Of a DNA stretch of 64,000 nt, positions 44,078 through 52,731 are shown piece by piece. The DNA lies in assembly GCA_902778935.1 (NCBI GenBank), contig CACYZT010000004.1, positions 106,034 through 170,033 of the forward strand. Direction: 5' to 3'. Made by a program: the position numbers and the translations under genes. This stretch comes from an uncultured Bacteroidales bacterium. Lineage in GTDB: Bacteria; Bacteroidota; Bacteroidia; Bacteroidales; Paludibacteraceae. Every line of letters begins with the position of its first letter. Positions within the stretch are counted from its first letter, which is position 1. Below the pieces are notes generated by a model. It made no database searches. It was not told the DNA's origin and saw only the letters and a program-made list of their open reading frames with translations.

Positions 44078-44334
44078 TATTTCGTGCGGTGCTGCTGAAT
44101 ATATTCTGCCATGGTACGTACCGATTGGAAGATAGCTTTCCCTGCTTTAGGGTCAGCGAGTTTAATTCCATATTCGCGATCCATGAGCATAATGAGTTCG
44201 AGCGCATCAATCGAATCCAGCCCTAATCCTTCGCCAAACAACGGAGCATCGGTCTCAATGTCCGCAGGCGTCATGTCCTCAAAATTGAGCGCATCAATAA
44301 TCTGCGCTTTCAGTTGTTCAATCAATTGTTCCAT
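44077..44334 (-). CDS. Acyl carrier protein 1 of the aryl polyene cluster
   Basis: The product is 85 residues, an acidic four-helix ACP with the phosphopantetheine Ser41 in GLGLDSIDALELI. It carries starter or growing chains for the cluster enzymes. Its stop overlaps the ketosynthase start by one base (TAATG), and its own start overlaps the end of the gene upstream by 13 bp. Confidence 0.9.
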   Translation of the reverse strand: MEQLIEQLKAQIIDALNFEDMTPADIETDAPLFGEGLGLDSIDALELIMLMDREYGIKLADPKAGKAIFQSVRTMAEYIQQHRTK

Positions 44335-44876
44335 ATAATTTGCAATTTCGCATTAAACATATTTGCTTCGCTACACTCGCACCAACCGGTCAATATGACA
44401 GCTGGCGAATGGCGAGTGGCTAAAGTGCTCTGCACGATTGGTTCCAGTTGTTCGGGATTATCCAACACGTAGAACGATGTTTCCCCCTGTATATGATGGC
44501 GAATGGCAATCTCGCCGGTTACTATATTCGGCAAAGTATAGACGAAGAGCGCAGGAGATGGATAGTAATTACCATCCGAAATAGTAGCCAAATAATCCGT
44601 GTCATTCTTAATGCTGGCACTACGATTAGCCAGGATAATGGCCGTTGGCTGTTGGCTATTGCAGGTCTGCCCCTGCTGCTTGAGTACTATCTCTGCCGCT
44701 ATGAACCCAAGGCGAGCGAGGGTGTCCATCTTGAAGAACTTCGGATAATCCCCCACATAACGACGGTATAACTCGACCAGCATTTTCTCGCCAGTGTCAT
44801 TGACCGCGATGGGCTGTCCGTCCAGGATTACCGACGTCGGCGTTATTTCTATTTCGTGACTTACTCGCATCTCCAT
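44322..44876 (-). CDS. Short ketosynthase-like protein lacking the catalytic triad
   Basis: The product is 184 residues. FKMDTLARLGFIAAEIVLK, AIILANRSASIKNDTDY and SPALFVYTLPNIVTGEIAIR look like the N-terminal half of a ketosynthase, but no active-site Cys or His motifs follow. Short proteins of this kind occur in aryl polyene clusters and may form non-catalytic partners of the ketosynthases. The identification is from resemblance only. An alternative is a standalone chain-length or scaffold protein. Confidence 0.62.
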   Translation of the reverse strand: MEMRVSHEIEITPTSVILDGQPIAVNDTGEKMLVELYRRYVGDYPKFFKMDTLARLGFIAAEIVLKQQGQTCNSQQPTAIILANRSASIKNDTDYLATISDGNYYPSPALFVYTLPNIVTGEIAIRHHIQGETSFYVLDNPEQLEPIVQSTLATRHSPAVILTGWCECSEANMFNAKLQIIWNN

Positions 44877-45826
44877 CTAACTGCTGCATTAACCCCTCCA
44901 AAGCCGGAGAGCATTTTGATGATGAACGATGTACGATTTACGCTGTACGATTGTGTGGCTTGCAGGGCACAGATAATCGTCTCCAAGACGCCTGCCGCTC
45001 CCATGGTGTGACCGAAGACGGGCTTGAGCGCCGACACAAGCACATTCTCCAGTCCAGCACGCTGAATAGCGATTTTCTCCATATCATCGTTATACAGCGT
45101 AGCCGTACCATGCACGCCCAATAAAGCTATCTCGGAAACAGAGACTCCTTCCAACACGTCCTGCAGACATTGGAAAGCCCCTTCGCCGGTACGACTGGGC
45201 GCAGAGATATGATTGGCATCATTATGGATACTACCCGTCTCCAAACACCAACCATCCCTTGGTTCGGTAGTCAAGACCATTGTAGCCGCCGCTTCTCCCA
45301 AATTCAATCCTTTTCTATCCGGGCTGAATGGTAAGCAGGGTTCCGGCGACAAGGCTTTGAAGGCTTGAAAACCGCTGACGATAAACTGCGATTGTATATC
45401 ACATCCCACCACCACTGCATGTCTGTATAATCCCGCGTCCAACAATCGCTTAGCCGTTATCTGCGCACAGACACCTGAGGTGCAAGCATTGCTGACGACG
45501 ATGGGTCTGTTCGGATTACCGAAATGGCGTGCGATGGTTTGCGCGGGTGTCCACAAATCGAGATTGTCACCTTTCGTGGTGCTTAAGACAAAGACCGTTT
45601 GAGAAGAAGCCAAATCCACGTTCGTCACAGCTAACTCCACACTCTTGATACACAAAGGCACAAACGATTGAGGAGTATCAAACAGCGAAGCGCAGAAAGG
45701 TTCCACGGAAGGGAACCGGTCCGTGTACTGCTTCAATCCGCTACGTCCTGCACGGACGGCTTCCAGATTTGCCTGCGAGCCTTCGCCAAGCGGAGAAATG
45801 ATACTATGTCCGGCACAATATACCAT
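44861..45826 (-). CDS. Short-form beta-ketoacyl synthase
   Basis: The product is 321 residues, shorter than the usual 400. The active residues are still readable: Cys115 in SNACTSGVCA, His in LLGVHGTATLYNDD and His in PVFGHTMGAAGV. The region between Cys and the first His and the N-terminal part are compact. It is probably a second extending or starter ketosynthase. It sits 4 nt after the dehydratase gene, in step with the ordered cluster. Confidence 0.82.
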   Translation of the reverse strand: MVYCAGHSIISPLGEGSQANLEAVRAGRSGLKQYTDRFPSVEPFCASLFDTPQSFVPLCIKSVELAVTNVDLASSQTVFVLSTTKGDNLDLWTPAQTIARHFGNPNRPIVVSNACTSGVCAQITAKRLLDAGLYRHAVVVGCDIQSQFIVSGFQAFKALSPEPCLPFSPDRKGLNLGEAAATMVLTTEPRDGWCLETGSIHNDANHISAPSRTGEGAFQCLQDVLEGVSVSEIALLGVHGTATLYNDDMEKIAIQRAGLENVLVSALKPVFGHTMGAAGVLETIICALQATQSYSVNRTSFIIKMLSGFGGVNAAVRWRCE

Positions 45827-45830
45827 CTAA

Positions 45831-46223
45831 TTAATCGACAATCGCCAGTTTAAGCGTTGTTGTTGCTATTATCTCATCGCCTACCTTCGTTGCACACTCA
45901 ATAAGCGAAATATTCATTACTTCCTGTAAGAGCCGCACTTCGGTAGTCAGCGTCTCTCCTGATTTCGGAAAGCGCGTTGCTACCATCTGCTTAACCGCTC
46001 CGATGAATCCTATTCGGTTACCGCCGCTAAAACCGGCTCTGACCGCACATGTCTGCGCTGCATTTTCCATAAGTCCCGCAAGAGATAATTGTCCGTTCTC
46101 CTGCAACGGAGAGTCAACAGGAATGGTATATTGCGTGACAGCGTGCGTCTCACTCACTTCCACCACCGTATCAATAAATACAAACGGCGGTCGCTGCGGA
46201 ATCCACTTATCTATGTCATGCAT
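45831..46223 (-). CDS. Hot-dog dehydratase, FabZ/ApeP-like, without the catalytic His segment
   Basis: The ATG at 46223 gives 130 residues. A longer frame upstream runs through the acyltransferase gene and is not used. It has the FabZ N-terminal signature WIPQRPPFVFIDTV and LAGLMENAAQTCA, which supplies Glu53. The GHFPxxPxxPG loop that normally holds the catalytic His is shortened and has no His. In FabZ the His and Glu of one site come from different subunits, so pairing with the protein at 41248-41604 would give one complete site. Confidence 0.8.
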   Translation of the reverse strand: MHDIDKWIPQRPPFVFIDTVVEVSETHAVTQYTIPVDSPLQENGQLSLAGLMENAAQTCAVRAGFSGGNRIGFIGAVKQMVATRFPKSGETLTTEVRLLQEVMNISLIECATKVGDEIIATTTLKLAIVD

Positions 46224-47103
46224 CGGGTTCATGCCAGAAATCAAAGAAATTAAACCACTCATAAGGATGCGCCAATGCCATTTGTTCCAATCTCGTAGCA
46301 AACTGCTGCGCCAAAGCGACAGCCTGCTGTGCACGCGGCAAAGAGATATCGGTATGCAGTTCTTCGGTGAAGATATGATATCTATTGTTCGGTTCTTTGA
46401 GAACGAACGTGAGGACAATCGGGCAATGCAAAGCTGCGCATAAATGGAACACTCCTGCAGGGAAAGGTGCCGCAGCTCCCATGAAGGTACACGATATTGT
46501 TTTATCTCCCATACGACGATCACCAGCCACCGCCAGCACTTCGCCACGCTCCAGTGAATTATGAATCTCAAAGATATGTCCCATTTCTCCGGGATTGACA
46601 ACAATCATGCCAATATTATTGCGCTCCAACACTTTAGCCCGCTCCGCCATAACAACAGGTGTCTCACCGCCAAAAGCGAGAATATTCATGTGTTTGTCCG
46701 GCGTAGCCATCGAATAAGCCGCCATCTCGCTATTTCCAAAATGGGAGAAAAGCAGCACGAATCCTTTCTCTCGGTTCATCTTACCATAATAAAGTTCTTT
46801 ATTCTCCACTATGATATCGAACCGATGACCGGCATAAACCGCAAAACGGTCAATGATTACCTTACCGAAATGGTAAAAACTGCGATATACATCGAATGCT
46901 GCCTGCAGTCGGCGACGCCCTCTACGGCGATGGAAGATATATGCCCCTCGTGTAACGGACGGACGAACGAGTATGTACCAAACGAGCCAAAGGTGCATGA
47001 AGCCATAAACAGGCTTCACACCTACCACCCGAATGAGACTCACGAGCGCACGCTGCATGCCGTGAGTACCACCTGTCTGTCCATTCCACGCTTGCTGAGC
47101 CAT
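46216..47103 (-). CDS. LpxL/HtrB-like lipid acyltransferase
   Basis: The product is 295 residues and resembles the lauroyl/myristoyl acyltransferases: an N-terminal membrane helix (MHLWLVWYILVRP), the active-site motif LLFSHFGNSEMAA (His-x4-Glu), then AGDRRMGD and FPAGVFHLCAAL. In aryl polyene clusters such an enzyme is thought to move the polyene acyl chain to a lipid or sugar. It overlaps the dehydratase by 8 bp and the ACP stop by one base. Confidence 0.82.
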   Translation of the reverse strand: MAQQAWNGQTGGTHGMQRALVSLIRVVGVKPVYGFMHLWLVWYILVRPSVTRGAYIFHRRRGRRRLQAAFDVYRSFYHFGKVIIDRFAVYAGHRFDIIVENKELYYGKMNREKGFVLLFSHFGNSEMAAYSMATPDKHMNILAFGGETPVVMAERAKVLERNNIGMIVVNPGEMGHIFEIHNSLERGEVLAVAGDRRMGDKTISCTFMGAAAPFPAGVFHLCAALHCPIVLTFVLKEPNNRYHIFTEELHTDISLPRAQQAVALAQQFATRLEQMALAHPYEWFNFFDFWHEPDA

Positions 47104-47342
47104 TATACGTGAGCTTCAATATAATCGTAGAAATCCTGTAATGTCTTAACCGCTTTCAGTTCCTCTGCTTTAGGTTTGAATCCGAATTCGCGGTCAATAA
47201 GCACCACAATATCCACAAAATCAAGCGAGTCTATTTCCAAATCGCTTTTGAGAGAAGCCTCAGGCGTCAGTAAGTCCTGCTCAATCTCAAACTCCTCAAC
47301 CAAGAGGTTGTTAACTCTGTCAATAATCAAGTTTTTATCCAT
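47103..47342 (-). CDS. Acyl carrier protein 2 of the aryl polyene cluster
   Basis: The product is 79 residues with Ser39 in LEIDSLDFVDIVV. It is clearly different from ACP 1. Two distinct ACPs are usual in aryl polyene clusters, one for the aryl starter and one for elongation; which is which cannot be told here. Confidence 0.9.
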   Translation of the reverse strand: MDKNLIIDRVNNLLVEEFEIEQDLLTPEASLKSDLEIDSLDFVDIVVLIDREFGFKPKAEELKAVKTLQDFYDYIEAHV

Positions 47343-47350
47343 AAATTGTA

Positions 47351-48448
47351 TTATTTTTTACAAACCAATATTGAATGTCCGCCGTTTCCAATGCGGTCAT
47401 AAATCTGCTCTATCTCCAATCCAGCCTGTTGTATGAGGCGCGTCAAATCGTCCGTATTGTACATTTTGCTATTGCCGTTAGCGAGCGCTGTGAAGTACAG
47501 GCTTGTCATGGTCAGACTCATGGCAGCCGGCACATAATCCTGCCTGTCCCACAAGGTCTCCATGATATAAATACGATTGTTCGAATCCAAAACAGCCGCA
47601 GCACGACGCAGAATAGATACTATCTGCTGCTCGCTAAAACAATCGAGAAATTGCGACATCCAAATGACATCATAGCGAGTGTCGGTCGGAAAAGCGACAC
47701 TCTCGTCCAATATATTCATCCTCACTCCATGGATACGCTCCGAACCGGGTTGCCCATCCGTGGCCTGCTTCATCATCTTAATCTGCTGCGGCAAATCACA
47801 TATTGTCACTTCGATGGTTGGGTTAGAAGCCACGCATCGCATTGCAAATCTACCGGTGTTGCCTCCTACATCAAGCAAATGTCTCGTATTATTGGCATGA
47901 ATGATAGCCAGTGCTTCATCAAACGAGTGGTCCGAATAATAATGGTCAAATCCGAACCAACTCTTCTGTACTTGTTCCGGCAGACTGCTGAGCCCTTCGT
48001 ATATCGTCGGCCAATCGCCAAAATGCTTCAATCCGGCAGGTTGTCCTTGCTCCAACGCTTTATCCAAAACGAACCACCCTTCATAGTTCACATCATGATT
48101 AAAGTCTATATCCGCTCGAATCATGGCGTCTCGAAGGAGAAACCACCCTGTCTTGGCCAAAAAGTATTTATCCGTCTCTGTATCAATCAAGACGATATGA
48201 GTTGTTAAAGCCGACTCCAACAGACATTTGGCAGCGTAGTCGCTCAGGCCTGCAGCCCGAGCTATTTCATTTTGCGTCAAGCCTTCACGATGGTCATTGA
48301 GCAAATCCAGTATCCCATATTTAATCAGCAAACGGCACACTTGAAAAATCACCGCTCCCCATGAATATAAATGCGCCATCTCCTGCGCTTGCTGCGCATT
48401 GTACGGCTCCTTGGTAAATACCCTTTTTAAGTTTTCAAACAGCTGCAT
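47351..48448 (-). CDS. SAM-dependent O-methyltransferase
   Basis: The product is 365 residues. The N-terminal part is a winged-helix dimerisation domain (ILDLLNDHREGLTQNEIARA). The C-terminal domain has the SAM motif HLLDVGGNTGRFAMR, then TICDLPQQI and a late IYIMETLWDRQDY. It is like the plant-type and hydroxyneurosporene O-methyltransferases. It probably methylates the 4-hydroxyl or the ring of the aryl head group. Confidence 0.83.
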   Translation of the reverse strand: MQLFENLKRVFTKEPYNAQQAQEMAHLYSWGAVIFQVCRLLIKYGILDLLNDHREGLTQNEIARAAGLSDYAAKCLLESALTTHIVLIDTETDKYFLAKTGWFLLRDAMIRADIDFNHDVNYEGWFVLDKALEQGQPAGLKHFGDWPTIYEGLSSLPEQVQKSWFGFDHYYSDHSFDEALAIIHANNTRHLLDVGGNTGRFAMRCVASNPTIEVTICDLPQQIKMMKQATDGQPGSERIHGVRMNILDESVAFPTDTRYDVIWMSQFLDCFSEQQIVSILRRAAAVLDSNNRIYIMETLWDRQDYVPAAMSLTMTSLYFTALANGNSKMYNTDDLTRLIQQAGLEIEQIYDRIGNGGHSILVCKK

Positions 48449-48451
48449 ATT

Positions 48452-49669
48452 CTACACCATACGAAGTACCAACGCACTATTCGTACCTCCGAAACCAAAA
48501 CTATTACTTAACACCGAGCGTAAAGGTGTCTCAACCATTTGCTTTGCGAGACGTAATTGCGCCGCACACGGGTCAACGTGCTCAAGATTGATGTTCGGCG
48601 CCACAAAACCCTGCTGCATCATCAAAATGCTATATACTGCTTCACTGGCACCTGCCATCCAACATTCGTGGCCTGTCATGGATTTTGTACTGCTAATCCA
48701 TGCTTTCTTACCGCCAAACAACCGCGTCAGAGCGACTGCTTCTTCTTCGTCACCCTGCTTGGTAGATGTGGCGTGCGCATTGACATAATCGATTTCATCC
48801 GCACTTATGCCTGCATCCTTGAGCGCCCGCTCCATTGCGATGAACGACCCTTCGCTGCTGGGTTGCGATATACCTCCCCCGTTACTGGAGAAACCGTAAC
48901 CGCATACTTCGGCTAAGATGGTAGCTCCCCGAGCGACGGCATGATCATAATCCTCCAAGACCAATGCAGCAGCACCACCGCTGGGTACCAGACCGTCACG
49001 ATCACTATCGAAGGGGCGACTGGCTTTCGCCGGTTCGTCCACGCGGCACGAGAACGTGCCCAAGGCATCAAAAGCCGCCATGGCATAGGGATTGACCTCC
49101 TGAGCGCCACCTACCAACACCATGTCCTGCAAACCCTGACGAATGAACATTGCTCCCAAACCGATGGAATGACTACCGCTCGCACAGGCTGCACTAACGG
49201 AGAAATTAATTCCACGCAAATGGAAAATGGTGCTCATATTCATATTAACCGTCGAGTTCATAGACTGGAAAATGAGTCCGCTTCCCAACAAAGCAGTATC
49301 ATGCTTATCGAGCATTAACTCATGCATTTCTACGGTGGGCAACGCCGTACTGTCATTACCGAACAATACACCCACTTCATTATCAAGCAGGTACTGTTCG
49401 TCCACAGCTGCCTGATGGAATGCTTCTCTCGCCGCCATATAGGCATAGGTTGCTTCCTGCGACATACCGGTACGGAGTCGACGATGAAGCAGCGCCTTCA
49501 AATCCGGCGTTTCGACTATTCCGGTTAGCGGGCTGCGGAAACCGTATTCCTTGCGCGCCTCGTCATATCCAATACCGCTTTTCCCTGCTCGCAACGAAGC
49601 GGTCACTTCTTCTTTATTCCGGCCGATACAACTCCATATACCCATGCCGGTAACGACTACTCTTCTCAT
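48452..49669 (-). CDS. Beta-ketoacyl-ACP synthase II-like
   Basis: The product is 405 residues, full length. The triad is visible as Cys162 in SVSAACASGSHS, His in YVNAHATSTKQGD and His in STKSMTGHECWMAG. The ending SNSFGFGGTNSALVLR is FabF-like. It would elongate the polyene chain. It starts as ATGA overlap with the ketoreductase gene, so the two are translationally coupled. Confidence 0.9.
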   Translation of the reverse strand: MRRVVVTGMGIWSCIGRNKEEVTASLRAGKSGIGYDEARKEYGFRSPLTGIVETPDLKALLHRRLRTGMSQEATYAYMAAREAFHQAAVDEQYLLDNEVGVLFGNDSTALPTVEMHELMLDKHDTALLGSGLIFQSMNSTVNMNMSTIFHLRGINFSVSAACASGSHSIGLGAMFIRQGLQDMVLVGGAQEVNPYAMAAFDALGTFSCRVDEPAKASRPFDSDRDGLVPSGGAAALVLEDYDHAVARGATILAEVCGYGFSSNGGGISQPSSEGSFIAMERALKDAGISADEIDYVNAHATSTKQGDEEEAVALTRLFGGKKAWISSTKSMTGHECWMAGASEAVYSILMMQQGFVAPNINLEHVDPCAAQLRLAKQMVETPLRSVLSNSFGFGGTNSALVLRMV

Positions 49670-50394
49670 CCCATTCCTCCTGCTATAGCAATAACCTGCC
49701 CTGTTATATACGCTGCCTGATCAGAGCATAAGAAACTAACCAATGAAGCCACTTCTTCCGGTTGTCCGAAACGTCCGGCAGGGATAGTCTTCTTCAACTC
49801 TGCTTCCTCCAAGTCCGCCGTCATATCGGTAGCAATAAATCCAGGTGCCACTGCATTGACCGTTACCTTACGTGCTGCCACTTCTTTGCTCAGCGCCTTG
49901 GTAGCCCCTATGAGCGCTGCCTTGGCTGCAGAATAGTTGACTTGACCGGGTAAGCCGCTAATACCGGAGACGGAAGTGATATTGACTATTCTGCCTTTAC
50001 GGGCTCTCAGCATGCCGGACAGTACATGACGGGTGATAAAATAGAATCCTTCGGTCGTTGTACGCATCACATTATGCCAATCGTCTTCGCTCATAAAAAC
50101 CATCAATCCGTCGCGACGAATCCCTGCATTGTTCACAAGCACAGATATATGTTCTCCTTCGTGCGCCGCTTCCCATTGAGTCAAGGCCGTTTCGATAGCG
50201 CCACCATCCGATACATCAAACGGAAGCAATTCGGCATAACCGCCTTTCGCTTCAATAGCCGCTTTGGTGGATTCAGCCGCATCGATATTGTGATGATAAT
50301 TGATGATGACCTTAAAGCCATCTTCCGCCAAACGCTCAGCGACAGCGCGACCTATTCCGCGACTCGCTCCGGTGACAAGTGCATATTCGTTCAT
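49666..50394 (-). CDS. fabG: 3-oxoacyl-ACP reductase (FabG-like)
   Basis: The product is 242 residues, a short-chain dehydrogenase. It has the NADP loop VTGASRGIGRA, NNAGIRRDG, the catalytic Tyr-x3-Lys in NYSAAKAALIG and VAPGFIATDM. It reduces the beta-keto group before the dehydratases form each double bond. It overlaps both neighbours by 4 bp. Gene symbol used for family only; the housekeeping paralogue may be elsewhere. Confidence 0.9.
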   Translation of the reverse strand: MNEYALVTGASRGIGRAVAERLAEDGFKVIINYHHNIDAAESTKAAIEAKGGYAELLPFDVSDGGAIETALTQWEAAHEGEHISVLVNNAGIRRDGLMVFMSEDDWHNVMRTTTEGFYFITRHVLSGMLRARKGRIVNITSVSGISGLPGQVNYSAAKAALIGATKALSKEVAARKVTVNAVAPGFIATDMTADLEEAELKKTIPAGRFGQPEEVASLVSFLCSDQAAYITGQVIAIAGGMG

Positions 50395-51902
50395 TTGGTA
50401 CTGCGTAAGTAAGTTTCAATTTTTTCCAAATCCTCGTAAAAAGGAGTATCTTCAATTATCGTCGGCGTGATAGCACGTATTGCGTTGTATTGTGCCTTCG
50501 TTGCCGGCGCAAGGTAATTCGCTATCTGCAAGCAATCCACCGCCTGCGCCATTGCCAGGAACAGGATGGACAGCACCTGATAGCAGTTATTGATGACGAG
50601 TCTGCATAGCTCGGCACTATTCGTTCCCATCGAAACGATGTCCTGATTATCGTTATTGTTTGGTATCGAATGCACATAGTTCGGCATTGCCAGCGTCTGA
50701 CACTCCGCCGTGGTACTGGTTGCCGTGAACTGGCAAGCCTGAATACCGTAGTTCAATCCGAGCGTACCCATATTCAAGAACGGAGGCAGGATACCATTGA
50801 TACGATCATGGCACAGGTAGTTCAACTGCCGCTCGCTGACCATCGCCAGACGCACCATAGCTATCTTGATTTTATCCGCTTCCAGCGAGATATAATCGCC
50901 GTGGAAATTACCGCCATGATAGACATTCTCTGTTACGGGATCGACTATGGGATTATCGCTTGCTGCATTGAGTTCCTCCTCTATAACGCGACGGCTGTAC
51001 GCCAGGGTGTCATAAATCGGTCCGAGAATCTGCGGAGCGCAACGCAAGGAATAGTACGCCTGCACTTTGTCTTCAAACACTTTCGTCTCGGAATGTCCGG
51101 AGTCATAGAGTTTATTCGCGCGTTTTTGCAAACGCTTGCTTCCTTTGCTTAAACGTCGCATATCCTGAGCGATGCTAATCTGTCCTTCGTGGCGACGGTA
51201 CTCATTCAATGGCGCCGACATCAAGTCATCATAACTGCCGGCTATCTCGTTCATCCAAACAGCCGCCAGCACTGCCCAATGCAACAGATTCTCAGCGTCT
51301 ATCAGGTTGACCGCACTAATACCGGTCATGACACTGGTTCCGTTGGTACAACTGAGTCCTTCGCGGATATGAATACTGATTGGTTTGAGTCCGCACTCGT
51401 CCAACACCTCTTTGGTCGGACGCCATTCGCCTTTGTAATGTACTTTTCCTTCCCCGATAAGGCATAAAGCCATGTGCGCCAGCTGCACCAGGTCACCGCT
51501 TGCTCCTACACTGCCGTGCTCAGGAATAAACGGACATATACCTCGATTGATAAAATCCGTAAGTAAGAGTATCAATTCAGGGTGAATGCCGCTTTTGCAT
51601 TGCGCGAACGAGCCCACGCGCGCGAGCATGGCCGCGCGTACAAGAGAGTCCTCGAGCGGTTTACCGGCTCCCGTTGCATGGGAACGGATGATATTATATT
51701 GCAATTCTCGCAGATGGTTATCTTCCACGCGCCATTGTGCCATTGGTCCAAAACCGGTGTTAATACCATAGATAACCTTATCGCTCAAAAAACGCTCCAA
51801 GAAAGCAAAGCACTCGGCAATGCCTTTTCGGGTTGCTTCATCCCAAACCAACTGGCCATCCCCGTAGAGGATGTCGTGCATCAACTGTAAATCTATTTTC
51901 AT
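50391..51902 (-). CDS. Aromatic amino-acid ammonia-lyase, tyrosine ammonia-lyase type
   Basis: The product is 503 residues. The MIO cofactor triad Ala-Ser-Gly is at 134-136 in HGSVGASGDLVQL. KVIYGINTGFGPMAQ (Tyr45), REGLSCTNGTSVMTGI, YSLRCAPQILGP and SIPNNNDNQDIVSMGTNSA agree closely with the tyrosine ammonia-lyase known from Flavobacterium johnsoniae, including Ser-His at 74-75. It would convert tyrosine to p-coumarate, the starter of flexirubin-type and some aryl polyene pigments. Histidine ammonia-lyase is the alternative but would not fit the cluster. It lies between fabI and the ketoreductase. Confidence 0.88.
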   Translation of the reverse strand: MKIDLQLMHDILYGDGQLVWDEATRKGIAECFAFLERFLSDKVIYGINTGFGPMAQWRVEDNHLRELQYNIIRSHATGAGKPLEDSLVRAAMLARVGSFAQCKSGIHPELILLLTDFINRGICPFIPEHGSVGASGDLVQLAHMALCLIGEGKVHYKGEWRPTKEVLDECGLKPISIHIREGLSCTNGTSVMTGISAVNLIDAENLLHWAVLAAVWMNEIAGSYDDLMSAPLNEYRRHEGQISIAQDMRRLSKGSKRLQKRANKLYDSGHSETKVFEDKVQAYYSLRCAPQILGPIYDTLAYSRRVIEEELNAASDNPIVDPVTENVYHGGNFHGDYISLEADKIKIAMVRLAMVSERQLNYLCHDRINGILPPFLNMGTLGLNYGIQACQFTATSTTAECQTLAMPNYVHSIPNNNDNQDIVSMGTNSAELCRLVINNCYQVLSILFLAMAQAVDCLQIANYLAPATKAQYNAIRAITPTIIEDTPFYEDLEKIETYLRSTK

Positions 51903-51903
51903 T

Positions 51904-52731
51904 TTAATCTTTTACGTCCTCGATCCGTCGATAATCATCGACCAAGCCGGGTGTTAAAATCGTGCGACCGAAACCGCCGTCACAATAGACGGTCTGCATC
52001 GTTACCTTGCGCATCAAATCGCTGAACAGCGCCACACAAGTATCGGCACAATCGTCTGCATCGGCGTTACCCAGCGGGGACAAATGGTCCGAATAACGAT
52101 AGAAAAACTCTATCTCTTTCCATCCTCCTCCAGCTTTGGTAGGTGTGGGAGACTGGCTGACGATATTAACCCTGACTCCTTTCTTCTGTCCGTACAGCGC
52201 TCCCATTTGGCGCGCTATACTCTCGAGCATCGCTTTGGCATCCGCCATATCATTATATCCGTAGAAATAACGCTCCGAAGCGATGTACGAGAGCGCTACT
52301 ACACTTCCACCCTCGGCTATTACATCCATTCTCATGGCTGTGCTCAGTAACTTATGCAGACTGAGGGCAGATATATCCAGCGTTTGCTGAAAATAGGTGT
52401 AGTTAGCCTCTTCGTATGTTTTATGCCGTCGCAGGTTCGTGCTTTGCGCCACGGAGTGCAGAATAAAATCTATGTCTCCGCCCGTGAGCGCCCTCGCACG
52501 CGTAAAAAGAGCCTCTATATCTTCGGTTTTCGTTGCATCACAAACAATCAAGGGCATGTTGTGCACGGCAGCGAGTTCCGCCACCGTGCCCAATTGGATA
52601 GCCGTTTCAGTGTTGGTTAGAACGATTTGCGCCCCCTCCTGCTGGCAATGTGTCGCCACATGCCAAGCCAGCGAACGCTCATCCAACGCACCGAATATAA
52701 TGCCTTTTTTACCTTCTAACAGTCCGGCCAT
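51904..52731 (-). CDS. fabI: Enoyl-ACP reductase FabI
   Basis: The product is 275 residues with the NAD loop GKKGIIFGALDERSLAWHVA, SVAQSTNL and the catalytic YFYGYNDMADAK (Tyr-x6-Lys). It is the usual NADH enoyl reductase of fatty-acid synthesis. A polyene pathway leaves its double bonds unreduced, so this may be the cell's general fabI that starts or borders the cluster, or may supply fatty acyl chains for the acyltransferases. Its start overlaps the stop of the CoA-transferase gene by one base. Confidence 0.9.
   Translation of the reverse strand: MAGLLEGKKGIIFGALDERSLAWHVATHCQQEGAQIVLTNTETAIQLGTVAELAAVHNMPLIVCDATKTEDIEALFTRARALTGGDIDFILHSVAQSTNLRRHKTYEEANYTYFQQTLDISALSLHKLLSTAMRMDVIAEGGSVVALSYIASERYFYGYNDMADAKAMLESIARQMGALYGQKKGVRVNIVSQSPTPTKAGGGWKEIEFFYRYSDHLSPLGNADADDCADTCVALFSDLMRKVTMQTVYCDGGFGRTILTPGLVDDYRRIEDVKD

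Noticed and set aside
45831-46604. 257-residue version of the dehydratase at 45831
   Set aside because: The extra 127 N-terminal residues are a shifted reading of the acyltransferase gene. The FabZ-like domain begins at the ATG at 46223, which overlaps the acyltransferase stop by 8 bp as elsewhere in the cluster.
50391-51902. Histidine ammonia-lyase for histidine degradation
   Set aside because: The sequence blocks agree with the flavobacterial tyrosine ammonia-lyase, no hutU/hutI genes are adjacent, and it is embedded in the aryl polyene cluster.
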